DNA from: Sipunculus nudus
Taxonomy: Eukaryota > Annelida > Sipuncula > Golfingiida > Sipunculidae
Length of the DNA stretch: 64,000 nucleotides
Assembly: GCA_026874595.1 (NCBI GenBank)
Contig: CM049307.1
Coordinates: 78,098,643-78,162,642, forward strand
Reading direction: 5' to 3'
Shown: one piece after another, positions 35,340 through 45,899 of the stretch
How positions within the stretch are numbered: the stretch's first letter is position 1
Layout: every line of letters starts with the position of its first letter
Position numbers and translations under genes: made by a program
Notes under the pieces: generated by a model
Database searches by the model: none
Told to the model about the DNA's origin: nothing
The model's input: the letters and a program-made list of their open reading frames with translations, nothing else

Positions 35340-37706
35340 TCATTATAACTAGCTGTATAATCCATTTAAAATTAATCAAGTTTATTATGAAGTTACAGAT
35401 CAATAAACCACGTATTAGGTTTTTATTAGATCGATTAATGATAAAAAGATAACCATTATTGATTCTCATACACAACGACAGGTAGAACATAGGACGTATA
35501 ACCTTGTCATAATGACACTGGATATCGGAGATGATCATCCCCAGTTCAAGCCGGGCCAGTTTCTAGCAAAATCAAAATGATAAAATCTCGGGAGAACATC
35601 AGAGATTCTCTTAAACGTTTAAACAAGGCGTTATATCAGGGATAACACGTGGCTATAGTCAACCGTCGGTAACAAGATCAAAGAGCATTCACACCAAGGT
35701 GAGAGGTGTCTTCATAAGATTCTCCACTGTATCATACCTCCACGTGTCAACAACTTAATAGCATCATACCTTTATTTCCTAACTAAGCACGGACCTGTTA
35801 CTTCTAAGATGATCCGTTTTATATCAAGTGACCAGTTTTAAAACTAGCAGATTCAAATTAAAAAATTCATTTTCTTGATTACAGCCTAGGAAATTTGTAG
35901 ATGATACTGGTTTATATTATTTTTATGTGACATTTTGATAATATTCATTTGCCTCAGATTTCTGCGGTGTCATTTGTTTTTAACCCGGCACTGTAACAAA
36001 CATAAACTGAACATCGTGTAGCGACTTACGTGGAAGGCTTCTGCTAGTGTTGACGCTGGCTCCTGTGAGATGTGTGTATGGGCCATTGTCATGGTAACTG
36101 GACTAACATGCTACATTATCGCTCTCTTTTAAAATGTGTTTGCTCAAGAACGTATAGCACACGAATGCACTAATTGAACCAGATTGTAGGCGAAGTCGTG
36201 GTTATGTGGCTCAGATATGTTTTTTAATTAACATATTATTGCATTTATTATTATATTATATATGTCTTAAAGATTTATAAAACAGTAGTTTCTCTTTCCA
36301 AGGTACATGGTTCAACTACAGATTATTATGTGTGTTTAGGAATTTTTAATATATCTCTAAGATATATTCCTGTTATGAAAATAAGATAAAATTTTAGAGA
36401 AAATATGAAATCCTGACGGAGAATTACCTTAACTGATGTAGTTTCACTGAGTAATCATTTGTCAAGATCACAACTATGTGACTCTTAAATCTTTGTTTCA
36501 AGGTTAAGCTAATCTTTAAAGCTCCTATATTATCTATGTTCATTACTATAGCATAGAGATCCAAGAAAAGTATGGCTACTCTTTGTTATATAATTCAGTT
36601 TGAATTATGCGATTAATTTCAATTTTAAAGGTAACTTCTAGCGGTCGCTTTCAAAAAAACTTCAGGACTATTTTTTTTTTCACCCAGTACATATATAAGC
36701 AAGTCCCTAAAAACTCCTTGATAAGGAACAGAAAAATGAGCAATGAATAGTGGAAACAATTGGACTTCCTTGATGTGTTATATGTTGTGTTTGTCCTCAC
36801 TTGTCAACACCTTGATGAGAGCTCCTGATCATGTCTTTCAGTGTGACGACGCTGATTCAATTATGCTTCTATTTGTTTAATCCTATTTTATAATTCACTA
36901 TGATGGGCGGGTCCCTAAGCAGATTATTCCGGTTTATTCTCAGCGACTATGGGCCCAGTTGCTGTTAGACTAAACAAATGGATCAACGCTTTGCTTCTTT
37001 GTATGGAATATTTTCGTGTCGCATCTCATTCCCCTAATCATAACGTTGTATTTCAAAATCCTCTACGTGCAGCCATTCTGTGTACGCATTAAATCCTAAA
37101 TGTCGAAAGGCTGTCAGATATATAATGTTCATTATGAAACTCTAAGCAGCAATGTGTTCGATAAACTACCCTTGAAATGCAATGTCTTATACGTGGTAAA
37201 CTCTACACGGGGCAAATCTTGCATGTGGTCTTGGCATGTGATAATGCCCGTTGGATACCCATTTTGCTGTGTTCCTTAATAATCTGGACGATATCGATCT
37301 TGTACAACATCCTTGGAAAATATAACGAAAGTTTATCTGATCATGATCATATGTTTTTCATGTACATATGTATTATGATTAACCAAGCTATAAATATTAT
37401 CTTGATCGGCTGTCACTGGAATCGTACAGATGGCTTAAACATCATTATTTAAATAATGAAGCATAACAACATGCAAAAAGCAAAATTATCTTTGTTTAGT
37501 TATTAGGTTTTTTTCATGATATTGTACGTTTGACTTTTTTCTCTCTTGAATTGACTTTACACTCTTCAGATTCTGAGAAATCAGAATTATCACACGACCA
37601 ATTATGTCAAAAGTTAAAAAAAACAGATAATTAAACACGGGCACTATTTCATTCCTGGCTGTTTCCTAGAACATTAGTCCGATTCCTAGTGTCGAATAAT
37701 TATCGC
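35340..37706. other. Non-coding stretch upstream of the lectin exon
   Basis: No exon is supported. A 91-codon plus-strand frame at 37,177-37,452 has two hydrophobic runs but no known domain and no clear splice signals. The expected signal-peptide exon of the lectin gene was looked for here and not found. Confidence 0.45.
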
Positions 37707-37711
37707 AATTA

Positions 37712-38305
37712 AGGTGCTTTTCCATAAGTGCGTAGTCCATATCCGTAGCCCGTTTGCGTAGTCCGCATGCGTAGTCCGCTTAAATGGCTTTGTAGACTTT
37801 TTAACTGGGCCGTTTCTATTCATCCGCATGCGTAAGTACTTATGCGTAGTCCGTATACGTAGTCCGTATCCGAAAGTTGCGGACTACGCATACCAATGAT
37901 CATGCCGATTTCAGGTTTAGCATAAAGTGTTCCCCATTCATGAATGTCATTTCTGGCATCAGTTTTCAAGATATTGGCATTTGGCTGAATTTTGTTTTCC
38001 TTTCTCTATCACAGACATGTTTTTTAGATGATTGAAGCGTAAACATCAATGTCGCCTTTTAAATATTACTAATTATGATCTTTTAAAATTTTTAGTATTC
38101 TTATTTTGTTTAAGTTTTGATGCTAATATATACAAATGAACAATAAATATATGGTGAAATGGCTGGCAAAAAATCAAAATCTTTAGCTATCGGATTACGG
38201 ACTACGCATATACGTACTTATGGAAAAAGAACTTTGCGGATACTACGCATACGAAATACGCATGCGGACTATGGATACGCACTACGCACTTATGGAAAAC
38301 CACCT
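37712..38305. mobile_element. Foldback MITE with TTA target duplication (member C)
   Basis: Element of about 594 bp. The left end reads AGGTGCTTTTCCATAAGTGC and the right end in reverse complement AGGTGGTTTTCCATAAGTGC. TTA flanks both ends (37,709-37,711 and 38,306-38,308). Long subterminal regions (about 180 and 115 bp) are made of GCGTAGTCCG, CGCATGCG and GTACTTATG motifs in both orientations. The centre is AT-rich unique sequence. No transposase. It shares the TTTCCAT-A/G core of the terminus and the TTA duplication with the elements at 8,127 and 30,127. Confidence 0.75.
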
Positions 38306-38649
38306 TTAGTTTTTCATCTTTTAGGTCTCCTTTCAATAAATCAATAGATATAATTCGGGGGCCCGTTGTTAACAGTAAATCGCACATTTCATCAAATGTC
38401 TCTGTCAGGCTATGTATGTACACAGTAAGTGGAGCGTAATTGATATCATTATTGTTCTATACACATTATAAGCTGTTCGGTCTTCGTTAGTCTCGTATTA
38501 TTACGATTATTAGCTCTCCTATAAAATACAAATATGAGGCATTGATATAATATGGAGAATGTATAAGGAACAACGTGCAATTCTCACACATTTTGCGATT
38601 GAACATGATTCTACATTAAATATGAATAAGGTATATTGAGTTACCGCTT

Positions 38650-38687
38650 GGACCGGTCAAGCCCAGAATTTTGGGCTGGACCGGTCC
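38650..38687. repeat. Perfect 9-bp-arm hairpin with GACCGGTC
   Basis: GGACCGGTC (38,650-38,658) is followed by an inner AGCCCA/TGGGCT stem and then GACCGGTCC (38,679-38,687). The total hairpin has about 15 paired bases and an AATT loop. It lies about 230 bp upstream of the lectin exon acceptor. More GACCGGT-like motifs follow at about 38,740. Function unknown. Confidence 0.6.
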
Positions 38688-38919
38688 CGACCCCTTACAC
38701 AAAAAACCGGAGAGCTGATCCCTAAGGCCGTACCTTACCGGTCAAGATCGGTCTATATACGTTATTTTATAGAGGTTTATGCTGAACAGGTGAGTTTATG
38801 GATTAATGGTCAACCTACAAGTCGAGATATGAACAAGATGTAATTAAAAAAGAAACCTTTTAATGTGTTAAATGTATTTGCAGCGGCAATAGTATGATTA
38901 AATATATATATATATATAG

Positions 38920-39131
38920 ACATATCTTGCCCAGATGGATTCGGGTTCGCACTCGAGACCAGAACGAATGCATCCTGTTACAAATTCGTTTTTGACATTG
39001 TGAGAGGTCATGGCAGCATGCTCGTGCCCACTGCGTGAGTCAGGGAGCTGACCTCATCGCTATTGAAACCAGGGAGGAAATGAACCACCTGGATAGAGTC
39101 ATCAGGAGTGATTACAGGTTGCTGTATGAAT
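38920..39131 (+). CDS. C-type lectin domain exon (N-terminal half, frame broken)
   Basis: Encodes the first half of a C-type lectin-like domain, a secreted carbohydrate or ligand-binding fold common in bivalve immunity. It reads CPDGFGF...NASCYKFVFD, with the first disulfide pair of a long-form domain. In a second frame it continues SWQHARAHCVSQGADLIAIE, the helix-1/strand-2 signature with W, the A-x-x-x-C and the GADL-IE block. It ends at a GTAAGT donor (39,132). An acceptor AG lies at 38,918-38,919. The exon is 212 nt and needs a 2-nt frame change near GAGAG (39,002-39,006). Without two of those bases it would be 210 nt with phase 1 at both ends, as expected of a mobile domain exon. Either a pseudogenising insertion, an allele or an assembly error is possible. 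No upstream signal-peptide exon was found. Confidence 0.75.
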
Positions 39132-40191
39132 GTAAGTTAAACAACAGTTAACAACACTGATAAGGATATTTTCAGAGATCTATGAGCGGCATACTTGTGA
39201 TATTTCTTTACTCTTTCTGTTGCTTTTGTGGAAATTTCATTGATTGGAGCCAGAGTGCTAATAGTCATGTTAACCTGTGTTCTCCATTCTACTTGTGTGC
39301 ACCCATGAAAAAAAATAACATTTGGTAAATTTTGCAAATAAAAGAAAAGTATAAAATTTATATACCATCATAAACCATGAACACTATACATCTGTAATTA
39401 ATTAGTTGGATAATAAGTTTGAGAGCACAAAAGGGAATATATGTTTAGCATGAAAATTAAATGAGCCGTAGCTACAGGTTATAAGAATAATCATGCTTTT
39501 ATTATTTTTATCGTATATATTCACAAAAAAAGTATTATAATTATACAATAAAAACAGTCGGCGGAACAGATTTAATTTTGAGAGGGGCTTAGTTTTACGG
39601 CTTCTACTATATATAGTCGTATATATGAGAAAACATGTTGATCGTAACCAAGTTCTTATCTGTATCCACGTCTGGCCACATACATGGAAAACCCTGCACA
39701 AAGGAATACGTTTACATATATAAGGATCTAGATTTTAAACATGTCCGTACAAGTTGAGACATTTCATTATGGGCTTATTTAAGTAGTGTAACTGCCTTGA
39801 CATGTGGAGACAGCTTGTAAGCCGCAGTTTTCAAAACAGGTAACCATTTGCCATAGCACTGATACACTGGTGTGGACTCATCAATGTGCGAATTTCGCTT
39901 TATCTGCAACATCAGTGAGCTCTACAAAATAGTTTGTATGCAACACCAAGCACAAATATTAACCAGTACAAACGCACACTGTATATACCCTGCAGTTCAT
40001 TCAAGTTTACTGACCTGTCATGGAAACTTCGTATTGATTCAAGATTATATGTATATATGTTGTTTCTTTGAAAATGTTTCTGATATTTTACTCCAAAATT
40101 ATTATTCGTTATCAGTTTGTGTTGTATTTTCTGCAAATTAATCCAAAACAAACTACGATTTAAATAAAGCCGATTTAGCCCAGCGCAGAAG

Positions 40192-40232
<41 letters not shown>
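40192..40232. repeat. (CT)n microsatellite
   Basis: About 41 bp of CT upstream of the Gmr1-like element, in the lectin intron. Confidence 0.9.
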
Positions 40233-40237
<5 letters not shown>

Positions 40238-40403
40238 CTGTCTTGTAAGAAACTGATGCTCAATGTTGCACATTTGAAAATGTCTCGAAAATATTAAAAT
40301 ACATAATATTTAATATAATGTATGCAAAGAACAATAACATTATTATTATTATTATATTTATCTTTCTTAGAAACATTTGGTATGTCGTACAGGCCATATA
40401 ACG

Positions 40404-40408
<5 letters not shown>

Positions 40409-40450
<42 letters not shown>
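40409..40450. repeat. (TA)n microsatellite at the retroelement 5' break
   Basis: About 42 bp of TA, followed by (GT)n. It replaces the 5' LTR and leader of Gmr1-like copy 1. Confidence 0.9.
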
Positions 40451-40455
<5 letters not shown>

Positions 40456-40513
40456 TATACATATATATATATGTGTGTGTGTTTTTTTGTTTTTGTTGTT
40501 TTAACATCTAAAC

Positions 40514-42287
40514 ATGGCATATTTCAAACCTGAGAAATTTGTTGAAGATCCAGACCCTGATCAACTTGAACAGTTGACAAAGGAACAGTTGTTGCTTTTG
40601 GGACCACACTTAGGACTAAGTGTGAACAAGTGACCCGTGGGTCATGACGCTCAGCCGACTGACATGTTGATAATATGTCCTTGCACAGACAACCAATTAA
40701 GATAGGTGGCATTATTGTTCATGCATATTAGCTTAAGTTCATCAAGACCCATAAGCACAACAAATATGATGACAATCCAACCAGCCTTTCATGAGGAATC
40801 TGGCAGTTTGTATTTATTTTGCATTATTTCTGGGGTGTTCAAACATACCCCAAAACTCTGAGAATATAGGTAACTGTGACCCAATTTCAGGTTTCTTGGG
40901 AGAACTTTTGCGGAACTCTCAGGATGTCAAGATTCTGGGCCCCATGGTTATAATTTGTGCCCTACTTTGGTATAAAATTTTCAGCTATTCTGAGGGGTAC
41001 TTCTTAGCCTCATAGCTCGGACAATATTGGTGACAGAGACTTAATTTCAAATTTCCAAGGAGACTTTTTATGGTCCTCCCAGCAAAAAAAAAAGATTCTA
41101 GGTCTAGTCATTACGATTTGTGCCCTATTATCAAATGACCTCATCTTTTAAGATCTCAAAAATTGAGGAAAAAATCGTTAAAAATAAAAAAATACAGGTG
41201 GCCCCACAAGTCGGCAAAAACTGATGTAACACCCCTTGATCAAGGTCCATGCACAGAATCATGGTGATCAATGCATTAGTTGTTCAGATACTTGAGCTTT
41301 TGTATCAAATTTTTCATTATTCTGGGGGGTACTTCGGAGCCCCATAACTTAAATAATCTGGGTAACAGAGACATAATTCTAGGTCAGAATTCTAGTTAGA
41401 TTGAGAAAAACAAAGAGAAGAGAGGGAAGAACATCAACAGTTAGAATGAGAAAGACTAGAAAAAGTAAAAGAAATTGAGTTAAAACGATTGGAATGAGAA
41501 AGACTTACACTAGAACATAGTCTTCCTGCTGCGCCAACAACCATCAACGCCATCAAAGTTTTGATGTTACAAACAGTTTTGCCTGTCCCTCGTATTCAAG
41601 AAAAAGAGGTTGATAAATATTTCTAGCACTTTGAGAAAGTAGCTGAATATTTAAAATGGCCTAAGAAAAATTAGACTATGCTATTACAAAGTGTAGTGAC
41701 TGGCAAGGCAAGATAAATTTATACAGAGCTTTCAGTAGAAGGCGCTGCTGATTATGACCAAGATAATCGGTTATGAGTTAGTTCTGGAGGCTTACCGCAA
41801 GAAATTCAGAAATTTGAAAAAGCGTGAAGAAAAGACCTATGTCGAATTTGCTAGGAAAAAAGAGCAGTTGTTTGTTCGCTGTTGTAGTTCTAAAAATATA
41901 ATGAAAGATTATGACATTTTGCGCCAGTTGATTTTCCTTGAAGAATTCAAGCGCTGCATTAACGCAGATATTAAATTTTTTCTGGATGAGACAAGTCCTG
42001 AATTACTTGACATTGCTGCTCAATTAGCTGATGATTATTCATTAACACACAAATTGTCCTTTACAAGCAAATCAAACCAGTCATTCACAAACAAGAATGT
42101 AAATCAGTATGGTCAAAAGAAGTTTAAAGCACAGTCACCAAGTACTAGTAGTCCTGATAGTTCAGCTAAGTCCATAGCTTCACCTCAGTCCACGTCCACT
42201 GTGTCTGAATCCAACCAAGGCCAGTCTTTTTCAAAGAAAATCTGTAATTACTGCAAAAAGGAAGGTCATCTAATATCTGACTGCTGA
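40514..42287 (+). pseudogene. Gmr1-like gag (interrupted, decayed)
   Basis: The gag start (MAYFKPEKFVEDPDPDQ) is at 40,514-40,630. It is then cut by about 765 bp of repeat family X, and roughly 140 bp of gag present in copy 2 are lost. It resumes at about 41,400 with a charged E/R/K-rich coiled-coil stretch. Next come the capsid region (WPKKN, GKAR-IYTELSVE, ELVLEAYRKKFRNLKK, TYVEFARKKEQLF) and a zinc knuckle CNYCKKEGHLISDC of C-x2-C-x4-H-x4-C form at 42,243-42,284. The EAYR-x-FR and YVEFA-x-K blocks are the part of Gmr1-like capsids from which the vertebrate SCAN domain is thought to derive. Several in-frame stops are present. Copy 2 at 53,472 is the better-preserved version. Confidence 0.75.
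40631..41395 (+). repeat. Repeat family X inserted in gag
   Basis: Begins with TGACCCGTGGGTCATGAC and CTCAGCCGACTGACATG, the same end seen reversed at 21,768-21,903. It then runs into ladder-type sequence (GGTAACTGTGACC, ATTTGTGCCCTA, GTTGTTCAGATACTTGAGC, GGTAACAGAGACATAATT). It stops abruptly at about 41,395, where gag resumes. It lacks the far end that closes the copy at 47,476. Confidence 0.65.
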
Positions 42288-42854
42288 AAACTTGTAAAGA
42301 AACCAAATGGTAAACCTTCTGGTTTCGTTTTAAAATCTATGCATAGTACAAGAGCCAGGCTCTTTTCATGTGAATAAGAGGTACAATTCCTTTATTGACT
42401 CTAAAAAAATGTTTGATACTACGAAGGCCAACGTGCCGTCTGAATCAAAAGAAGAATCCGTAGCTTGCAAGGTAAAAACCTCAGTTGATTCCTGCGAGGA
42501 ATTTAATAAAGCCAGGTCCTTTCAAGACTGCTGCGAGGAGTATCCTTTAAATAAGACTAAGTCCTTTTATGACTCTTGCGAGAGTATTTCAAATGAGGCC
42601 AGGTCCTCTTATGACAAACGGTGTTCGTTTCTGATGAGAAAATTCCTCTGTTGACTCCCATGAGGAGTTTGATTGTAAAAAAAATTTAGATTCCTTTAAT
42701 GACTCTAAAAAGAGTTTATGACTGACACTATCAGTGTCAGTTCTTAGTTTGATGAAGCTGAGGTAGTTGACTCCTCTCCTGACTCTGAAATGGAGTTACT
42801 TGAGCCATTCAAACATGATGGATTTGTATCACTTTTAAGTGATTTTTAGATTCT

Positions 42855-43175
42855 ACCCCTATTAGAATTTTGAGGGACACTGGTTCAGGCCAGACTCTCA
42901 TGTTTGCAAACACATGGCCATTTTCTAATAGGTCTATTACTGGTGCACCTGCACTTGTTTATTGTGTGTTTTCAGACAAGCACACTTTAGTTCCGCTTAA
43001 TAGTATACATTTAAAGTCAGATTTGATTTCTGGGAATATAACTGTTTACATTAGAACTACTCTACTTTTTAAGCGAATTCAGTTGCTGCTTGGCAATGAT
43101 GTTGCAGGTGACAAAGTACAGCTTGTACCAATAGTGACAAAAAAGCCGTCACTTGGTCAGGACACTGATCCTTAA
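42855..43175 (+). pseudogene. Retroviral-type aspartic protease remnant
   Basis: Reads LRDTGSGQTLMFA at about 42,868, with the D-T/S-G catalytic triplet, and continues for about 100 codons with hydrophobic strands to LLGNDVAGDKV, where the family usually has an LG-D block. It sits between the gag linker and the integrase zinc finger. The 42,290-42,850 linker is a run of decayed repeats of the type SFYDSCE / SSYDKRC, apparently a degenerate Ser/Asp/Glu-rich spacer between nucleocapsid and protease. The frame is open here, but flanking frames are closed, so no functional product is expected. Confidence 0.65.
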
Positions 43176-43399
43176 AGTCAGGAAATCCTTGGTTTGTATC
43201 CTTCATGTGCTGTAACTAGATCTATGGTCAAGAAAAACACGACTCGCCCTTACAGGATGCAGAATTTTAAGGTCAGAACATATCGCGGAACAGCATAAGT
43301 ACCCTGATATTTTATGTTTGTTTCCAAGGGCAGTTTCTAAAGATGAAATGTCACAGTGCCCAGTTTGTTTCTATGTTAAAAAATAGAGTGCTTATGAGT

Positions 43400-44310
43400 A
43401 AGCAATCTGATGTAAGCGCTGATGATTAGTAGGCAATCAAACATCAAATAGTAATGCCCAAAAGCGTTCGCAATGAAACTCTATGCATGGCACATGAGGC
43501 TCCTTTGTCTGGCCATTTAGGTATAAATAAAACTTTTCAGAAAGTTAGTACACACTTCTGTTGGCCTTACCTTAGGACTGATGTTGTACAATATTGTAAA
43601 TCATGCCACACATGTCAGATGGTAGGCAAGCCCAATCAGAATCTTCCTACAGCCCCATTTACGCCTATTCCTGTTTTCGAGAACCCATTTAGTAGGATTA
43701 TTGTTGACTGTGTTGGACCACACAAAAATCCGTCCAGTCTGACCAAGGGTTTAATTTTATGCTTGGCTTATTCCAGCAAGTTATGCTTGAGCTAGGTATA
43801 AAACAGTACAGCTCTTCGCCATACCATTCTGAAATTCAGGGCGCCCTCGGGCGTTTTCACAAAAATTTAAAAAACATGATCAGGACTTATTGCTATGACA
43901 CACAGAAAAGACTGGGAGGAGGGAATTCACCTATTGCTGTTTGCTGTCAGAGAATCATTTCGATTCAGTCCCTTTGAACTTGTTTTATGGACAACCAGTT
44001 CGCGATCCATTAAAACTTCTTTAAAAAAAACTCTTGTGAGAAAATCCTGATTCTCTTTACTGCAGTATGTCTCAGACTTTCACACTAAACTACACATGCT
44101 TGTGAGATTGCAAAATCTAACCTAAAATCCGCACAAAGTAAAATGAAAACAAAGTATGACAAGCACACTGCAAGTAGGACGTTTAAGCCTGGTGAAAAGG
44201 TTTTTGTCTTACTTCCTATTCCCGGCAGACCTCTGCAAGCTAGGTATTTTTGTCCTTAATTGTTTACAAGAAAGTCAGTGATTTGAATTACATACTGTTT
44301 ACACCAGTTA
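43400..44310 (+). pseudogene. Integrase with internal deletion
   Basis: An H2C2 zinc-binding domain is clear: HEAPLSGHLG followed by CKSCHTCQ (43,485-43,615). The first catalytic Asp is in RIIVDCVGP (about 43,712). The second follows almost at once (DQGFNF in another frame, about 43,742), so most of the core between the first and second Asp is deleted. The Glu block is present as YHSEIQGALGRFHKNLKN (about 43,820-43,875). A GPF/chromodomain-like tail (FKPGEKVFVLLP) follows at about 44,185. The domain lies upstream of RT, which is diagnostic of Gmr1-like order. It is non-functional owing to the deletion and stops. Confidence 0.75.
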
Positions 44311-44639
44311 GGCGCAAAAAGAATTAAGTGAGCAATGTTTACATGTTGAAACCATATTATGACAGAAATAGCACATCAGATGTTCATAATGTTACTGCTG
44401 TTAATTGTGTAAAAACTGACCCTAACCCAGTTAAAGTAGATACTGATTGTATGTGCGATGTCGCCATTCCGTGTGGAAGAGTACCACTAAAAATCTCAGA
44501 CGTGCTTAATAATCCGCATGCCAAACTGTCACACCTTACCACACAGCAACAACGAGACCTAAAGAACCTGCTGCGGAATTATGCACAAATGACATTCCGG
44601 CGCGGACTAACATATAGGGCAATGGCTTGAGTTCACCAT

Positions 44640-45275
44640 GTATTCTTGTGCAAAAAAATAAAAACTGATGGAAGTTACCGTATGTGCACAGATTATCGAA
44701 AACTGAACTGTGTCACCAAGTCTGACACGTTTCGAACCGATTCCAAGGATCGATGATTGTATTGATAGAATCGGTAGCTCCAGATAGTTTTCAAAGTTTG
44801 ACTTGCTAAAAGGATTCTGGCAAGTTTCGCTTACAGAACGAGCGAAAGAAGTGTCCATATGTGTGACGCCGCAAGGACTGTACCAGTATAAAGTTATGCA
44901 GTTTGGCTTGAATAACTCGCCAGCCATGTTCCAGCGCCTCATCCATATGGTTGTCAAGGACATCCAGGGCTGCGACGCATATATTGATGACCATATCGTG
45001 TACAGGGACACCTGGGAAAAATATCTGCAAATTCTTCGCAACCTCTTCGAAAGACTCAGTGAATCACGTCTGGCCATCAGCTTAGTAAAATCTGAGTTTT
45101 TTCATGCACAAGTAACATTTTTGGGTCATATTGTAGGGCATTGTCAAGTAAAACCTGTTGATCCTAAAATAAGTGCTATTTCTGCTTTTCCTAGACCAGA
45201 AAACAAAAAGCAAATAATGCGTTTTCTTGGTATGGGTGGATACTACAAGTTTTGTCCATTTTTTTTCTGCTGTAG
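44640..45275 (+). pseudogene. Ty3-type reverse transcriptase (decayed)
   Basis: Includes MCTDYRKLNCVTKSD (about 44,680), FDLLKGFWQVSLTERAKE (motif A), GLYQYKVMQFGLNNSPAMF (motif B) and AYIDDHIVYRDTWEKYL (motif C, YIDD at 44,980-44,991). VTFLGHIVGHCQVKP and the thumb segment RFLGMGGYYK follow. These are typical of Ty3-type and specifically Gmr1-like enzymes. Frames change near 44,760 and 45,240, so the domain is broken, although both Asp residues of YIDD are retained. Confidence 0.8.
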
Positions 45276-45791
45276 CTGAACCTTTGCCTAATTTGTTAAA
45301 GAAGAAACAAAATTTTGTATGGAATGTTCAGTGTGAAAATGCATTTCAGAATTTGACAGCAATTTTGCAGAGTTCACCAGTTTTGGTAGCTCGAGACTTT
45401 TCTGTATCTTTTAAGTTAGCTGTAGATGCTAGTGTTAATGCTGCTGGTGCTGTTGTGTTACAAGAATGCAGTGATGGCATAGATCATCCAATTTGTTATT
45501 TTTCAAGAAAGTTTTATGCAAACCAGAAAAACTACTCCACTATTGAAAAATAATGTTTGGCTTTGGTTTTGGTATTGCAACATTTTTAAGTTTATGTTAC
45601 TTCATAAGTTTAGCCTATCATTGTCTTCAGTGATCACAAATATCCGCTCACGTTTATGAACAAGTTGAAGTGTAAAAATCAAAGATTGTTGAGTTGGAGT
45701 TTTTTTTTTTTTACAGGACTACAATCTTGAAGTCAGACACATTAAAGGGAAAGACAATGTACTTGCTGATAGCCTATCGAGATGTTTATGA
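45270..45791 (+). pseudogene. RNase H and pol C-terminus (decayed)
   Basis: Contains FKLAVDASVNAAGAVVLQE (first catalytic Asp), HPICYFSRKFYANQKNYST then IEK followed by a stop (the E of the second motif), SDHKYPLTFMNK (third motif) and HIKGKDNVLADSLSR near the end. A TGA at 45,789-45,791 closes pol directly after the RNase H tail. No integrase follows, confirming the INT-RT-RH order. A T-run at about 45,701-45,714 has disrupted the frame just before the last block. Confidence 0.75.
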
Positions 45792-45899
45792 AATGTTGTA
45801 AACGAGATGATTATGTAATGTTGTAAATAAGATGTTGATAAAATATTGTAAAGATTTAGTGATTGTGACCGCAAAAAGAACGTTTTCCGAGAAAGCAAC

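Noticed and set aside
37177-37452. Membrane protein or signal-peptide exon of the lectin gene
   Set aside because: Two hydrophobic runs only; no splice donor in a suitable phase and no homologue recognised.
44607-45077. Minus-strand frame of 156 codons
   Set aside because: It is the antisense shadow of the plus-strand reverse transcriptase.
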